Of a DNA stretch of 64,000 nucleotides, positions 56,960 to 64,000 are shown in pieces; position 1 is the stretch's first letter, and every line of letters starts with the position of its first letter. The DNA is taken from NCBI GenBank assembly GCA_040386235.1, contig JAZKGA010000001.1, forward strand, positions 930,001 to 994,000, in the 5' to 3' direction. The DNA comes from JAZKGA01 sp040386235. GTDB taxonomy: Bacteria > Pseudomonadota > Alphaproteobacteria > Micavibrionales > Micavibrionaceae. The position numbers were made by a program, and so were the translations under genes. The notes under the pieces are model-generated. The model saw nothing but the letters and a program-made list of their open reading frames with translations. It searched no databases and was not told the DNA's origin.

Positions 56960-58213
56960 CTATGCGCAGTGCAGCATGAAATGATTGAATGGATCAACAC
57001 CTAATTGCTTTTGCACTGTATCCAATGACACAACGAGGGGTTCCCCCGCCCGTCTGTTATGATTGACGGCATCAAAGTGGTGCTTAACGACCGTTGGAAC
57101 CGTTTCTATATAACGCATAGATACATTTGCAACGCGAATAAGCTGGATATGCGGGGCTTGTTGTTGGATTAAACGTGTTTGCAAAACGGTATTACCATTA
57201 TATTTCCGATTATTATTAGCTAATGACGTTAAGAAATGCGTGGGGCCATCACACTCAATGAAAATCTGATGACCTTTGTCTAAGACAGCAATATCGACGT
57301 CATGGCCCATAGAGGAAATGTGCCTTCCAGACATATCTAAACGATAGCCAGCCTTTTTAAAAGCTTCTGCCACAGTGAATTCTACCCGCGAAGGGTTGTT
57401 ATCTTCTTTTGGGCAGGCGACAGGTGACGGATAGCTGAAATACTGGCACGCATCATAAACCTGCTTTTGTTGTCGCCGGATAAGTGAGGCGCCTTTCGTG
57501 TCTAATGCGGAGTCTTTTATCAGTGTTAGAAAATCAGAGCGCATAAAGTCAGGATTATTTTGATGCGCTGAAAGGGTCGCATAGGTTACAAGTGTACTGA
57601 TTGTATCCGGCAGACAGAAGGTCTTTGCATGATAATCAACGGCTTTGCGCAGGGTGTCTAGCGTATTTTTGGGCGGGATCACTCCTAAGGTTGCATAGGC
57701 CCAGAGTATTTCTACTGTATCCTGCGCGCTCAACATATCGTCATTATGACACACAGCTTTGTTTAAGGTATCAATGGTTGTTACAGGGAGCACAATACCG
57801 AATGTTCCATAAGCCCAAAGAACTTTTGCGGCCTCTTGTCCATTCAATTTGCCGCAATTTGTTTTAATCATTTCGTGAAAACCCGATACATTACCAATAA
57901 GGGTTTGCAGATCCACGCGATCAAAGGGAGGCAGCGTTTTGCTGTATATAGCAAGGCGATAACAGATGACTGCTATTTCTTTGCCGGTCCATGCTTGTCC
58001 TATATTGGCTGCTAGCTGAATTTTATCGGCAAAGATCCCGCGATTATAAATACGTGCTGGTTTATCTGAGTTATTCTGGTTTTGCAGAAGCTTGAAAAAG
58101 AAGAAAAATATTTCTTTTTGCGAAATATAGGGTGGACGATCTTTGGACGTTTCTGTCCTGTGCGGTGCTTGTGAGAGAGTTTGTGCTACGGTATTGCTGC
58201 TATTATTTGTCAT
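56960..58213 (-). CDS. RAP-domain protein with helical (OPR/HPR-like) repeats
   Basis: 417 residues. Three tandem repeats of about 38 residues (roughly 123-160, 161-199, 200-235) share Q-D/E...LWAYATLGxxPP...DTLxKAV. The C-terminus (about 279-370) is a RAP domain: a DVDIAV strand, IFIECDGPTHF, then an NTVLQTRLIQ helix and IQLIRV. RAP domains have a restriction-endonuclease-like fold and, with such repeats, act in RNA processing in mitochondria, chloroplasts and apicomplexans. No signal peptide. AT-richer than neighbours. Function in this bacterium is unknown. Confidence 0.75.
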   Translation of the reverse strand: MTNNSSNTVAQTLSQAPHRTETSKDRPPYISQKEIFFFFFKLLQNQNNSDKPARIYNRGIFADKIQLAANIGQAWTGKEIAVICYRLAIYSKTLPPFDRVDLQTLIGNVSGFHEMIKTNCGKLNGQEAAKVLWAYGTFGIVLPVTTIDTLNKAVCHNDDMLSAQDTVEILWAYATLGVIPPKNTLDTLRKAVDYHAKTFCLPDTISTLVTYATLSAHQNNPDFMRSDFLTLIKDSALDTKGASLIRRQQKQVYDACQYFSYPSPVACPKEDNNPSRVEFTVAEAFKKAGYRLDMSGRHISSMGHDVDIAVLDKGHQIFIECDGPTHFLTSLANNNRKYNGNTVLQTRLIQQQAPHIQLIRVANVSMRYIETVPTVVKHHFDAVNHNRRAGEPLVVSLDTVQKQLGVDPFNHFMLHCA

Positions 58214-58233
58214 ATGCGGAACCTACAAGCGTC

Positions 58234-58251
58234 ATATTGATATGTCAATAT
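58234..58251 (-). promoter_or_regulatory. Palindrome upstream of the RAP-domain gene
   Basis: ATATTGA-TATG-TCAATAT, a perfect seven-base inverted repeat 21 bases before the start codon. It contains GATATGTCAA (minus strand TTGACATATC), a ten-base string also present in the palindrome at 8553-8584 before another minus-strand gene. It may be a shared operator; the TTGACA part can also be a -35 box. Confidence 0.35.
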
Positions 58252-58272
58252 TACAATTGCTGTATTCTGAAT

Positions 58273-59601
58273 TTACGCCGTTTCTTTAAAAACAAACGTA
58301 TTCGCGCGGGCAGGGGCCAGGTCGGGCGTTTCTTTCAAGTCGCGTGCCGGAATCGCATCGCATCCCTTATCTAGTTTGCGGATAAAATGGCGAACACGCG
58401 GCATGATTTCATTGCGCCAGCGACTGCCATTAAAAATACCGTAATGGCCGACCGACATTTGCAGATGATGATATTGCTTATCGGGTGCCAGATTGGCGCA
58501 GAGTTTGTGCGCCGCTGTCGTTTGGCCGGCGGCGGAAATATCGTCTAATTCGCCTTCGATCGTCAGCAGGGCGGTCCGGGTGATATCCTGTGGCCGTACA
58601 TCGTGCAGATGTTCATTCACCGGATCACGCCATTTCATCTTTCCTTTCGGCAGCAAGTGCCGCTGGAAAACAACTTCGACCGTTTGCAGATAGAAATCGG
58701 CAGGCAAATCCATAACCGCCAGATATTCATCATAGAATTTACGATGAGCGTCGGCGGAACTGCCATCACCCTGGATCAGATGTTTGTAAAAATTGACATG
58801 CGATCCGACATGGCGGTCCAAATTCATCGACATAAAGCCGCCCAGCTGGATAAATCCGGGATAAACATCGCGCATCGCGCCGGGATAATACCATGGCACA
58901 TTTGTGACAACCGTATTTTTAAACCAGCTGAGAGGGCGTGTTTCCGCCATCTCAGTCACCGATGTTTTGGAAATACGTGTGTCGATCGGGCCGCCCATCA
59001 GGGTCATGGACAAAGGCTGGTTCGGGTCATTGTCCGACGCCATAAGTGACACTGCCGCCATGACAGGGACAGCAGGTTGGCATACGGCAATCAGATTGGT
59101 TTTGGGGCCAAGCACCGTACAGAAATGACGCAGATAGGCGATATAGTCGTCCAGGTTAAACCGGCCAGCGGACAGCGGAATCTGGCGCGCATCGATCCAA
59201 TCGGTAATGTACACATCATGGTGTGGCAGTAAGGCTTCAACGGTCCCGCGCAGCAGCGTGGCATAATGGCCAGACATCGGCGCAACGACTAAAACCCGTG
59301 GGTCATTACGTTTGGTATTACGTTTGAAATGCAAAAGATTGCCAAAGGGTTTTTCAAGAACGACCTCTTCCGTCACCGCGACAGTCTTGCCGTCGATTTC
59401 CGTTGTCGCCAGGCCAAACTCCGGCTTGCCGAAGCGGCGCGTGACGCGTTCAAACACCTCGGTTCCCGCCGCGATATTCTTACCCATCGGGGTGTGATAC
59501 AGGGGATTAAAGGGATTGGACATGGCCGCACGCATCATTTCCGTCACAATACGGACGGGGGTAAGGGCGGCATGTTGTAAATCGTGCATGTGATAAAGCA
59601 T
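58273..59601 (-). CDS. phaZ: Intracellular polyhydroxyalkanoate depolymerase
   Basis: 442 residues. MLYHMHDLQHAALTPVRIVT is the usual N-terminus; PHHDVYITDWIDARQIPLSA and the catalytic elbow AVCQPAVPVMAAV (Cys nucleophile instead of Ser, as in this class) are conserved, followed by LMGGPIDTR. The C-terminus includes HYGIFNGSRWRNEI with the catalytic His. It mobilises stored PHA granules. No PHA synthase is seen in the window. Confidence 0.93.
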   Translation of the reverse strand: MLYHMHDLQHAALTPVRIVTEMMRAAMSNPFNPLYHTPMGKNIAAGTEVFERVTRRFGKPEFGLATTEIDGKTVAVTEEVVLEKPFGNLLHFKRNTKRNDPRVLVVAPMSGHYATLLRGTVEALLPHHDVYITDWIDARQIPLSAGRFNLDDYIAYLRHFCTVLGPKTNLIAVCQPAVPVMAAVSLMASDNDPNQPLSMTLMGGPIDTRISKTSVTEMAETRPLSWFKNTVVTNVPWYYPGAMRDVYPGFIQLGGFMSMNLDRHVGSHVNFYKHLIQGDGSSADAHRKFYDEYLAVMDLPADFYLQTVEVVFQRHLLPKGKMKWRDPVNEHLHDVRPQDITRTALLTIEGELDDISAAGQTTAAHKLCANLAPDKQYHHLQMSVGHYGIFNGSRWRNEIMPRVRHFIRKLDKGCDAIPARDLKETPDLAPARANTFVFKETA

Positions 59602-59776
59602 GTAACCACTTTTAAAGAGAGTTTATGAAATAATTGTAAAGCATATGAGAGGGATGTCAAAGCCTCAAAAAATATGGGCTTATGTAATTTAGTTAAACTT
59701 TTATTTAACTTTGTATGAAATCATATACCTTGGACTAGTCCGGTTATTTGATTCCGGACAACAGGAGCATAAAGTG

Positions 59777-61672
59777 ATGCATCGAACGCAAAAAGGCTTT
59801 ACGTTGATCGAGATTGCAGTGGTAATTGCAATCCTTGGCGTCGTGACGGCCAGCGGTATCGCTGTGTTCAACAATTACATTCGTTCTGACAAGGCTGATA
59901 AAACTGAAATCCGCGCTGACCGTGTGCTTGACTCGTTAAGCGTGTACGCCCAGCGTTACAATCGTCTGCCTTGTCCTGCTGACCCCGCCGCGTCCGTTGC
60001 TCAGGCTGGACAGGAAAAAAACAACGGTCGCTGTTTTATCACGCAAAACGGCGCGACAACCGGATATTCAATTTCAAACGCGTCAACTGGCATTTTGCCA
60101 TGGCGGGCCTTGGGATTGTCCGAAGAGGATGCCCGCGATTCCTGGGGCCGTTACTTCACGTATAAACCCGCACCGCATTTGACGATGGATACACGCGGGG
60201 CACCGACCTTCGTTTCCACATCCGGCGGCAATGCGGTCGTTCATGATGCGTGCCGCACACCGCAATGGTTTGCGCGAACCGGTTCTGTCACGTCAGGCCA
60301 TGCGAACCGGCCAAAAGCGTTGTTCTGTTGTAACGCAACGCCGCCCACCACTTTTTTATCTGTAATCGCCGGTGTGCCAGGCGTCATGCCCACCAATTAT
60401 CGTGACAATGCGATTGTCACAGACGTCAGCTTAAGCGGCGCAGGGTCAGAGGCAACAGTAGATAGCGCAGCCACAGTGTCCGCCAGCAACGCCTGGATCG
60501 ATAAAGACGCCAGCTATTACAGTGACTTTAGTGCCACCAACCGCCAGGGATCGAACAGCACCCAGCCGGATTCACCGCAAATTCGCGCGGCTGGTATCGC
60601 TGTAACCCTTATCAGTCATGGTGTTGACGGCGGATATGCCTATAGCGGTGCGAATGAAAGCACTCGCAATGACGGACGTGCCAACGCCCTGGAAACTGCC
60701 GCGGTTCAAGAGCCACAGGCGATTGCCGGCATCGCCTATAACCCCAAAACGTCCCAAGGCTTATTGGATCGCCTGGGGAATCGTCCCAGCGCGGCGGATG
60801 ATATCGTTATCAGCCTGCGGACCGACCAGGTGTACAGCCGTGTCGGGAATGCCACGTGTGCCAAGCCCACGGGCCTGATCGACCGTACAAACCCCAATAC
60901 AGACAATCAATGTGAACTGACCCCTGAACTGTGCAAATGTCCGTATGACGTGTCGTCCTGTATCGCCATCTGTGACGACGATCCTGTGACCCCCACGCCG
61001 GCCTGTACCGGTACGTGTGAAAAGGCCTTTCCAACAGTCGGTGTGACCAGCTGTGCCGCGTTCTATAGTGGATACACGACGGCCACTGTGTCCGGCGTCT
61101 CTACTGGCGCAACGGGTGTGACTGTGTCATGCCCAAGTGTGGGCAGCGTGTTCATTGAATGGCAGCGTTTCAGCCGAAATTCCGTACCCCCATCAGAACT
61201 GGCCCTGTATGACGCGGCTGGGGTGCCTCAACAATGTTATCCATCTTGCGGCGCGACCACCGTTAATTGGGGTGGATCAGCCGGCACGACGTGTTCCGCA
61301 CCCATTGCTGCGGGCGGTGAGGGCGACCAGACCACCGTGAACGACACTATCGGCAACGGTTACGGGAATGCGGATTACCGCTGTGTTCAAGGGGCATGGG
61401 TTCTTCAGCCAGGCTCTCAGTGCGGTTGTCCGCCTGTGTCACCGGTGACGTGGTCAAGCGGTACAGCGAATTGCAGCGGGAATGGCGGCAGTGGCCGCTC
61501 CACCCTGCCACCATTCTTCAGCACGACACCGCCAAATCCGGCATCAGGCGCGACGCCTGGCGCGGACTGGACCATCGAGGATAATACCAATGACCCACAT
61601 ATCGGTAACGCGGATTACTCTTGTGACCTGGAAACAGGTACCTGGATCCCGTTATGCGAAAACTGTAACTAA
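59777..61672 (+). CDS. Type IV prepilin-like protein with C-terminal cysteine-rich modules
   Basis: About 631 residues from ATG 59777, after AGGAG. The prepilin signal is KGF-TLIEIAVVIAILGVV with Glu at position 5, then a hydrophobic helix. Next comes a minor-pseudopilin-like segment (YNRLPCPADPA, PWRALGLSEEDARDSWGRYF). The remainder is a large Ser/Thr/Gly-rich region ending in two four-Cys modules (about 491-549 and 551-630) shared with the following genes. Probably a surface-exposed minor pilin or pilus-tip protein. First gene of the operon; the next starts 12 bases later. Confidence 0.82.
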   Translation: MHRTQKGFTLIEIAVVIAILGVVTASGIAVFNNYIRSDKADKTEIRADRVLDSLSVYAQRYNRLPCPADPAASVAQAGQEKNNGRCFITQNGATTGYSISNASTGILPWRALGLSEEDARDSWGRYFTYKPAPHLTMDTRGAPTFVSTSGGNAVVHDACRTPQWFARTGSVTSGHANRPKALFCCNATPPTTFLSVIAGVPGVMPTNYRDNAIVTDVSLSGAGSEATVDSAATVSASNAWIDKDASYYSDFSATNRQGSNSTQPDSPQIRAAGIAVTLISHGVDGGYAYSGANESTRNDGRANALETAAVQEPQAIAGIAYNPKTSQGLLDRLGNRPSAADDIVISLRTDQVYSRVGNATCAKPTGLIDRTNPNTDNQCELTPELCKCPYDVSSCIAICDDDPVTPTPACTGTCEKAFPTVGVTSCAAFYSGYTTATVSGVSTGATGVTVSCPSVGSVFIEWQRFSRNSVPPSELALYDAAGVPQQCYPSCGATTVNWGGSAGTTCSAPIAAGGEGDQTTVNDTIGNGYGNADYRCVQGAWVLQPGSQCGCPPVSPVTWSSGTANCSGNGGSGRSTLPPFFSTTPPNPASGATPGADWTIEDNTNDPHIGNADYSCDLETGTWIPLCENCN

Positions 61673-61684
61673 GGGAGCCGGGAA

Positions 61685-62524
61685 ATGACAACACGGCACG
61701 CATATACGCCTTTGAACAGCCTGACAGGCGTTTTAGTGTTCATGCTGGCCATGATCGTATGCCAGGCGGCATTTGCCCAGGTGTGCTGTCACCGGGTGCG
61801 CTGTCCTGAATGCCCTGCCGGCCAATTTAGTACAGAGCATTATTATCAGATCGTGGCGAATGCAGGAAATTGTCCTTCTTATACGGCAACGAACCCAAAT
61901 CAGGTTTTAAGATCTCAGCAACAGGTCGATATGTCTGAATGTTCGGCCTCTGCCGATTGTCCGTCCGCAACCGTGAACTGGACCGTTGGCGCTAACAGCT
62001 GTACTGCCGCCCAAGGCGTTGTGACACATGGTGACAGCGGGTCAGTGAACGATTCAACCGATCCGAATACGGGCAGTGCCACATTTTCCTGTAATAACGG
62101 AGTACGGACCGAAGAGGCGGGCGCAACGTGTAATGTCGTCGCCCCACCCTGTACGCCTGTCGATGGGGCGTGTGGTGCGACAGGAACCGCCATGCTGAAC
62201 GGCGTTTGTACAACAGGGGCCTATGAAGGCTGGCGCGTGTCCGGTGGCGTTTGGGTGGAATGTACAAACCCGGTTGTCACATGCCCGGCCCAAACATTGA
62301 CCTGGAACGTGTCAGGCGAGGATTGCAGTGCGGATGCGGCAACCACCAACGCCGGCCAGCTGGTCAGCCTGCGCGATAGCACGACGCCAGGCGTCGGAAC
62401 GGCCAGTTACTACTGTAACGGGACTGGCAGCTGGTCTGTACAATCAGGTGCGACATGCAGTTCAGCCCCCGTTTGTAACACGCCGCCGCCGCCCTGTACT
62501 TCGCAGACGCACGTAGAGGATTAA
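61685..62524 (+). CDS. Secreted cysteine-rich module protein A
   Basis: 279 residues. Signal peptide ends near CQAAFA. N-terminal domain (32-86) opens QVCCHRVRCPECPAGQ and contains YTATNPNQVLRSQQQVDMS. Two modules follow (about 92-149 and 200-258) of the form C-x(2-5)-TVNW...C[ST]...V-x-D...TGSATFSC...ATC. The tail carries a CNTPPPPC linker. No family recognised. Cotranscribed with the prepilin-like gene; six bases or fewer to the next gene. Confidence 0.8.
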   Translation: MTTRHAYTPLNSLTGVLVFMLAMIVCQAAFAQVCCHRVRCPECPAGQFSTEHYYQIVANAGNCPSYTATNPNQVLRSQQQVDMSECSASADCPSATVNWTVGANSCTAAQGVVTHGDSGSVNDSTDPNTGSATFSCNNGVRTEEAGATCNVVAPPCTPVDGACGATGTAMLNGVCTTGAYEGWRVSGGVWVECTNPVVTCPAQTLTWNVSGEDCSADAATTNAGQLVSLRDSTTPGVGTASYYCNGTGSWSVQSGATCSSAPVCNTPPPPCTSQTHVED

Positions 62525-62529
62525 TTGAG

Positions 62530-63339
62530 ATGACAAAGATCACACGCCAGAAACAGGTCTTCAGAAAACCAGCTACCCAAGCGGTGCTGGTTGCCGTGAT
62601 TATGCTGTCGGGAACAATGTTTGCGTCTAATGCTTTTGCCAATTGTGCTGCGCAACCAGTCACCTGGTACGGTAATAATGGTGAGATTTGTCAGGGTATG
62701 ACCCAGACGATGAGTGATGGCGCGCGTGACAGCCTGCAGCCTGAAATGCTCGTCACCAATACCAATCCGGGTTATGATGGCGAAGCCGCGTATCAATGCA
62801 TCGGGAACGTATTAACGCAGGAAACTATCCTTCATACCCCGTCTTGCTTGGCGTCCACCCCCACATCCTGTGCAGCATCGACCATGACCTGGACCAAAGA
62901 TGGCTACAGCTGCTCTGCCACGACCGCGATTGGGGCGGATGGCGGGGAAGAAGAAATAACAGACGCGACAGGTCCCGCGACCGGTAGCAATACCTATGTT
63001 TGCCAGGGGGGTGCTTTCGTTCAGAAAATGGGGGCCGTGGTAACGTGTTCCGCATCTGCGCCACCGCCACCGCCGCCGACTTGCAGCCCGCCATCGCCCC
63101 CTGTGACCGATTACTGCCTGCACACTGTCACCTCGCAGACGGATGAGGGATGCTCCATTCCAAATTGCAGCACGACGCTTTACCGCATCTCGCCAGTGAC
63201 CGATCTGGCGGATTTCAGCTATTGGCAAAGCACCGGGGGCACGGTGTGCAGCGGCACGTGTAACTCACGGGCCATTACGGGACGGTCGCCCAGTGATATT
63301 GGCAATCTGCAACCCTGCAGCCCGCCACCACCTTGTTGA
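62530..63339 (+). CDS. Secreted cysteine-rich module protein B
   Basis: 269 residues. Signal peptide ends near SNAFA; the mature protein begins directly with a module (about 39-106) and has a second (about 114-173). A proline-rich linker (SAPPPPPPTCSPPSPPV) joins a C-terminal domain with six more cysteines (YCLHTV, GCSIPNCSTTL, GTVCSGTCNS). It lacks the CCH...RCPECPAGQ N-terminal domain of proteins A and C. Unknown function. Confidence 0.8.
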   Translation: MTKITRQKQVFRKPATQAVLVAVIMLSGTMFASNAFANCAAQPVTWYGNNGEICQGMTQTMSDGARDSLQPEMLVTNTNPGYDGEAAYQCIGNVLTQETILHTPSCLASTPTSCAASTMTWTKDGYSCSATTAIGADGGEEEITDATGPATGSNTYVCQGGAFVQKMGAVVTCSASAPPPPPPTCSPPSPPVTDYCLHTVTSQTDEGCSIPNCSTTLYRISPVTDLADFSYWQSTGGTVCSGTCNSRAITGRSPSDIGNLQPCSPPPPC

Positions 63340-63356
63340 GGCGTAAGGATACGGAC

Positions 63357-64000
63357 ATGACGATACGACGCGCAAAACACCCTGCCTTTACCCACACAGT
63401 CCGGATCAGCCGTGTCCTGCTGGCTGTCGCGACATTTATGACTGGGACGGCCCTGTCACAACCCGCTTTTGCGCAAATATGCTGTCACACGGCGCGCTGT
63501 CCTGAATGTCCAGCTGGTCAGATGATTATTGAAGATGTGTATCGTAACGTCGCATCTGCAGCTAACTGCACACCATACACGGCATCCAATCCAAACCAGG
63601 TTCTTCAGTCGCGACAGCAAGTGGCGATGTCTTTTTGTTCCACACTGCCGAATTGTGACGCACAGACCGTCAACTGGTCCGTCGCAGGCCAGGATTGTTC
63701 GGGCAGTGCAGGGCAAACCAATGATGGCGAAAGCGAAAGCGTTGCAAACGTCACCAGTGGCGTATCGGGCGCGGCAGAATTTCAATGCGCCAATGGTGCC
63801 TTCACCCTTATTTCGGGTACATGTAATAATGTTGTCGGTGCCGGATGTGCGGCCCAGACTGTGACCTGGGATCAAGACGGTCATGTCTGTACGGCGCAAT
63901 TATCGGCCCTGACGAATGGCGGTAACAGCACCGTCAATGATGCGGTAAACCCCACAACAGGATCTGCGAACTTCGTCTGTACGGACGGGGCCGTCATGGC
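63357..64000 (+). CDS. Secreted cysteine-rich module protein C, truncated by the window end
   Basis: At least 214 residues from ATG 63357, after AAGGA. Signal peptide ends near SQPAFA. The N-terminal domain QICCHTARCPECPAGQ through YTASNPNQVLQSRQQVAMS is clearly paralogous to protein A. Module 1 is about residues 100-156 and module 2 starts at about 164. The 3' end lies outside the window, so further modules are possible. Confidence 0.8.
   Translation, partial: MTIRRAKHPAFTHTVRISRVLLAVATFMTGTALSQPAFAQICCHTARCPECPAGQMIIEDVYRNVASAANCTPYTASNPNQVLQSRQQVAMSFCSTLPNCDAQTVNWSVAGQDCSGSAGQTNDGESESVANVTSGVSGAAEFQCANGAFTLISGTCNNVVGAGCAAQTVTWDQDGHVCTAQLSALTNGGNSTVNDAVNPTTGSANFVCTDGAVM

Overview
The window reads as a gene-dense alphaproteobacterial chromosome segment of medium-high GC. 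Support comes from the rpoH / CarD / fdxA order, the hisS-cobT-cobS-dnaJ cluster divergent from bolA, the ftsE-ftsX-ydcF-plsC operon, etfB-etfA with a twin-transmembrane protein, a DUF4167 protein, and SOS boxes of the alphaproteobacterial GTTC-N7-GTTC type. A Micavibrio-like lineage (epibiotic bacterial predators) fits the mixture, but this is an impression from gene content and not a demonstrated placement. There are no rRNA genes, CRISPR arrays or insertion sequences. One tRNA gene, tRNA-Ser(GCU), is present.

Layout. 0-16 kb: a partial nuclease-like protein, an M48 lipoprotein protease, rpoH, a CarD regulator, ferredoxin, an LD-carboxypeptidase, photolyase, clpX, sufE, hisS, the cobS/cobT chelatase-type pair, a J-domain protein, bolA and a ribbon-helix-helix regulator. 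16-36 kb: accA, a XerD-type recombinase, an unknown secreted protein with a small membrane partner, an alpha/beta hydrolase, secA, a parvulin foldase, mutT, a methyltransferase, the ftsEX-ydcF-plsC operon, a zinc-ribbon membrane protein, etfBA with a small lipoprotein, ubiG, a RodZ-like protein, and prfA-prmC. 36-50 kb: a structured leader with DUF4167, clpB, an SOS-controlled Y-family polymerase, a DEAD-box helicase with a long leader and a disordered tail, an entericidin-like peptide, a glycerophosphodiesterase, a Kef-type antiporter, an EAL protein, a degenerate Nudix protein, an acyl-CoA dehydrogenase and a GNAT acetyltransferase. 50-58 kb: a six-gene gatC-gatA-X-gatB-Y-Z operon, ruvX, a YgjP-type metalloprotein, a patatin-like phospholipase and a RAP-domain protein with helical repeats. 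58-64 kb: a PHA depolymerase, then an accessory operon of a prepilin-like protein and at least three secreted cysteine-rich proteins, running off the end of the window.

How the parts relate. The housekeeping genes cover protein quality control (rpoH, clpX, clpB, secA, parvulin, M48 protease), translation (hisS, prfA, prmC, gatCAB), Fe-S and electron transfer (sufE, fdxA, etfAB), and envelope or division functions (ftsEX, rodZ-like, plsC, ldcA).

The most unusual material is (1) the 59.8-64 kb operon, in which a type IV prepilin-like protein and its neighbours share a four-cysteine module of roughly 50-65 residues, suggesting a disulfide-stabilised surface appendage or adhesin; and (2) the RAP protein at 57-58.2 kb, which carries about three tandem ~38-residue repeats like those of organellar RNA-binding proteins. 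Secondary points are a double SOS box before the polymerase, a three-hairpin leader before DUF4167, several perfect palindromes placed like operators, and a cysteine-rich exported protein embedded between gatA and gatB.
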